A stretch of 15,168 nucleotides of DNA from CAZVAO01 sp964625175 (GTDB lineage Bacteria > Bacillota > UBA994 > PWPR01), in the NCBI GenBank assembly GCA_964625175.1, contig CAZVAO010000057.1:1-15168 (forward strand). Direction: 5' to 3'. The notes below the pieces were generated by a model, which was not told where the DNA came from, ran no database searches, and saw nothing but the letters and a program-made list of their open reading frames with translations. This document shows positions 14,276 to 15,168 of the stretch, piece by piece. The number at the start of each line of letters is the position of its first letter. Position 1 is the first letter of the stretch. Made by a program: the position numbers and the translations under genes.

Positions 14276-15168
14276 TTAGCTGAATAAAGGTGCAAATACG
14301 AGTGCAACGATGGTCATCAATTTGATTAAAATATTGATTGAAGGACCTGAAGTATCTTTGAAAGGATCGCCCACCGTGTCACCGACAACGGCTGCAGCGT
14401 GGGTATCCGTACCCTTACCACCGAAAGCTCCACTTTCTATATACTTCTTGGCATTGTCCCAGGCGCCACCAGCATTAGACATCATAATTGCGAGCATTAA
14501 ACCAGCAACTAAAGCTCCTGCTAACAAGCCACCAAGGGCCTCTGCACCTAATACTAAACCAACAACTAAGGGAACAATAACAGCTAATAAACCAGGAATA
14601 ATCATTTCACGCAAAGCCGCTTTGGTAGAGATATCGACACAACGCGCATAATCGGGCTTTGCCTTATACTCCATAATTCCAGGAATCTCACGGAACTGAC
14701 GACGCACTTCTTCGATCATATCAAATGCCGATTTGCCGACAGCGGACATGGTAATCGCGGAGAATAAGAATGGCAGCATGCCACCAATCAGCATCCCAAT
14801 AATAACATTAGCATCTAAAATATTAATCGCAGTGAGTCCTACAGCAGTTGCATAGGCAGAAAACAGCCCTAATGCTGTTAAAGCAGCCGAACCAATTGCA
14901 AATCCTTTGCCCATAGCAGCGGTTGTGTTGCCCACTGCATCGAGTGAGTCTGTGATTTTACGCACATCTTCACCTAACTCGGCCATTTCAGCAATTCCAC
15001 CTGCATTATCTGCAATTGGACCATAGGCATCAACGGCAACTGTTATGCCTGTTGTTGCAAGCATCCCTACAGCAGACAAAGCAATACCATATAACCCAGC
15101 AAAGTGATAGGCCACGAAAATAGCTGCACAGATAATCAATACGGGGATCGCTGTACTCATCATTCCAA
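14276..15168 (-). CDS. hppA: Membrane-bound ion-translocating pyrophosphatase, C-terminal part
   Basis: The C-terminal 297 or so residues of a membrane pyrophosphatase, which couples hydrolysis of pyrophosphate to H+ or Na+ pumping across the cytoplasmic membrane. The frame stays open to the right edge, so the N-terminal half or more lies outside; whole proteins are usually around 670-700 residues. Counting from the ATG at 15163, the conserved motif DAYGPIADNAGGIAEM lies at 45-60 and GDTVGDPFKDTSGPS near the C-terminus, both with intact acidic residues. GNTTAAMGKG (78-87) has A82 and G85 at the two positions that separate potassium-dependent from potassium-independent enzymes, where the latter carry Lys and Thr. 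It is thus predicted to need K+ and to pump Na+ or H+. Several long hydrophobic segments are present. Transcription ends at the strong hairpin just past the stop. Confidence 0.96.
   Translation of the reverse strand, partial: GMMSTAIPVLIICAAIFVAYHFAGLYGIALSAVGMLATTGITVAVDAYGPIADNAGGIAEMAELGEDVRKITDSLDAVGNTTAAMGKGFAIGSAALTALGLFSAYATAVGLTAINILDANVIIGMLIGGMLPFLFSAITMSAVGKSAFDMIEEVRRQFREIPGIMEYKAKPDYARCVDISTKAALREMIIPGLLAVIVPLVVGLVLGAEALGGLLAGALVAGLMLAIMMSNAGGAWDNAKKYIESGAFGGKGTDTHAAAVVGDTVGDPFKDTSGPSINILIKLMTIVALVFAPLFS

Overview
The window looks like a chromosomal, mostly housekeeping stretch from a low-to-moderate G+C Gram-positive bacterium, probably an anaerobic member of the Bacillota (Clostridia-like). 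The reasons are strong GGAGG-type ribosome binding sites in front of almost every gene, frequent GTG starts, a bacterial GlnRS, RNase R, two tandem Cof-type phosphatases, a lipoprotein polysaccharide deacetylase, and a membrane pyrophosphatase with a potassium-dependent signature. No RNA gene, insertion sequence, phage gene or CRISPR array was seen. The genus cannot be named from this sequence alone.

Layout from left to right. Positions 1-96 hold a well-formed leftward promoter with operator-like repeats that would drive a gene outside the window. A leftward pair, glnS then a Nudix hydrolase gene, occupies 97-2306. A rightward pentapeptide-repeat gene (2444-3088) is transcribed away from glnS and is followed by a 330-base non-coding stretch full of short repeats. 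A compact leftward four-gene cluster (6200 to 3419) encodes an O-methyltransferase, a divergent D-cysteine desulfhydrase/ACC deaminase-like PLP enzyme, a GNAT acetyltransferase and a class I methyltransferase. A rightward YihY-type membrane protein (6241-7095) starts 40 bases from it and converges on a deacetylase lipoprotein gene, sharing the four bases TTAA as overlapping stop codons.

From 11890 leftwards run two Cof-type HAD phosphatases, RNase R and the deacetylase. Only one convincing promoter was found, an extended -10 at 11990-11998, so they may form one unit. Next is a single-gene unit encoding a KAP-family P-loop NTPase (12184-13977) with its own promoter and a clean intrinsic terminator. 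The right edge holds the C-terminal part of a membrane-bound ion-pumping pyrophosphatase (hppA), closed by a 14-bp terminator hairpin.

Functionally the genes cover translation and RNA turnover (glnS, rnr), small-molecule clean-up (Nudix, two HAD phosphatases), envelope (deacetylase lipoprotein, YihY), ion energetics (hppA), and three less-understood pieces: the KAP NTPase, the cysteine-ladder pentapeptide protein and the four-gene methyltransferase/PLP/GNAT operon. No complete novel system is proven here. These three, plus a glycine-aptamer-like stretch upstream of the KAP gene, are the best candidates for follow-up.
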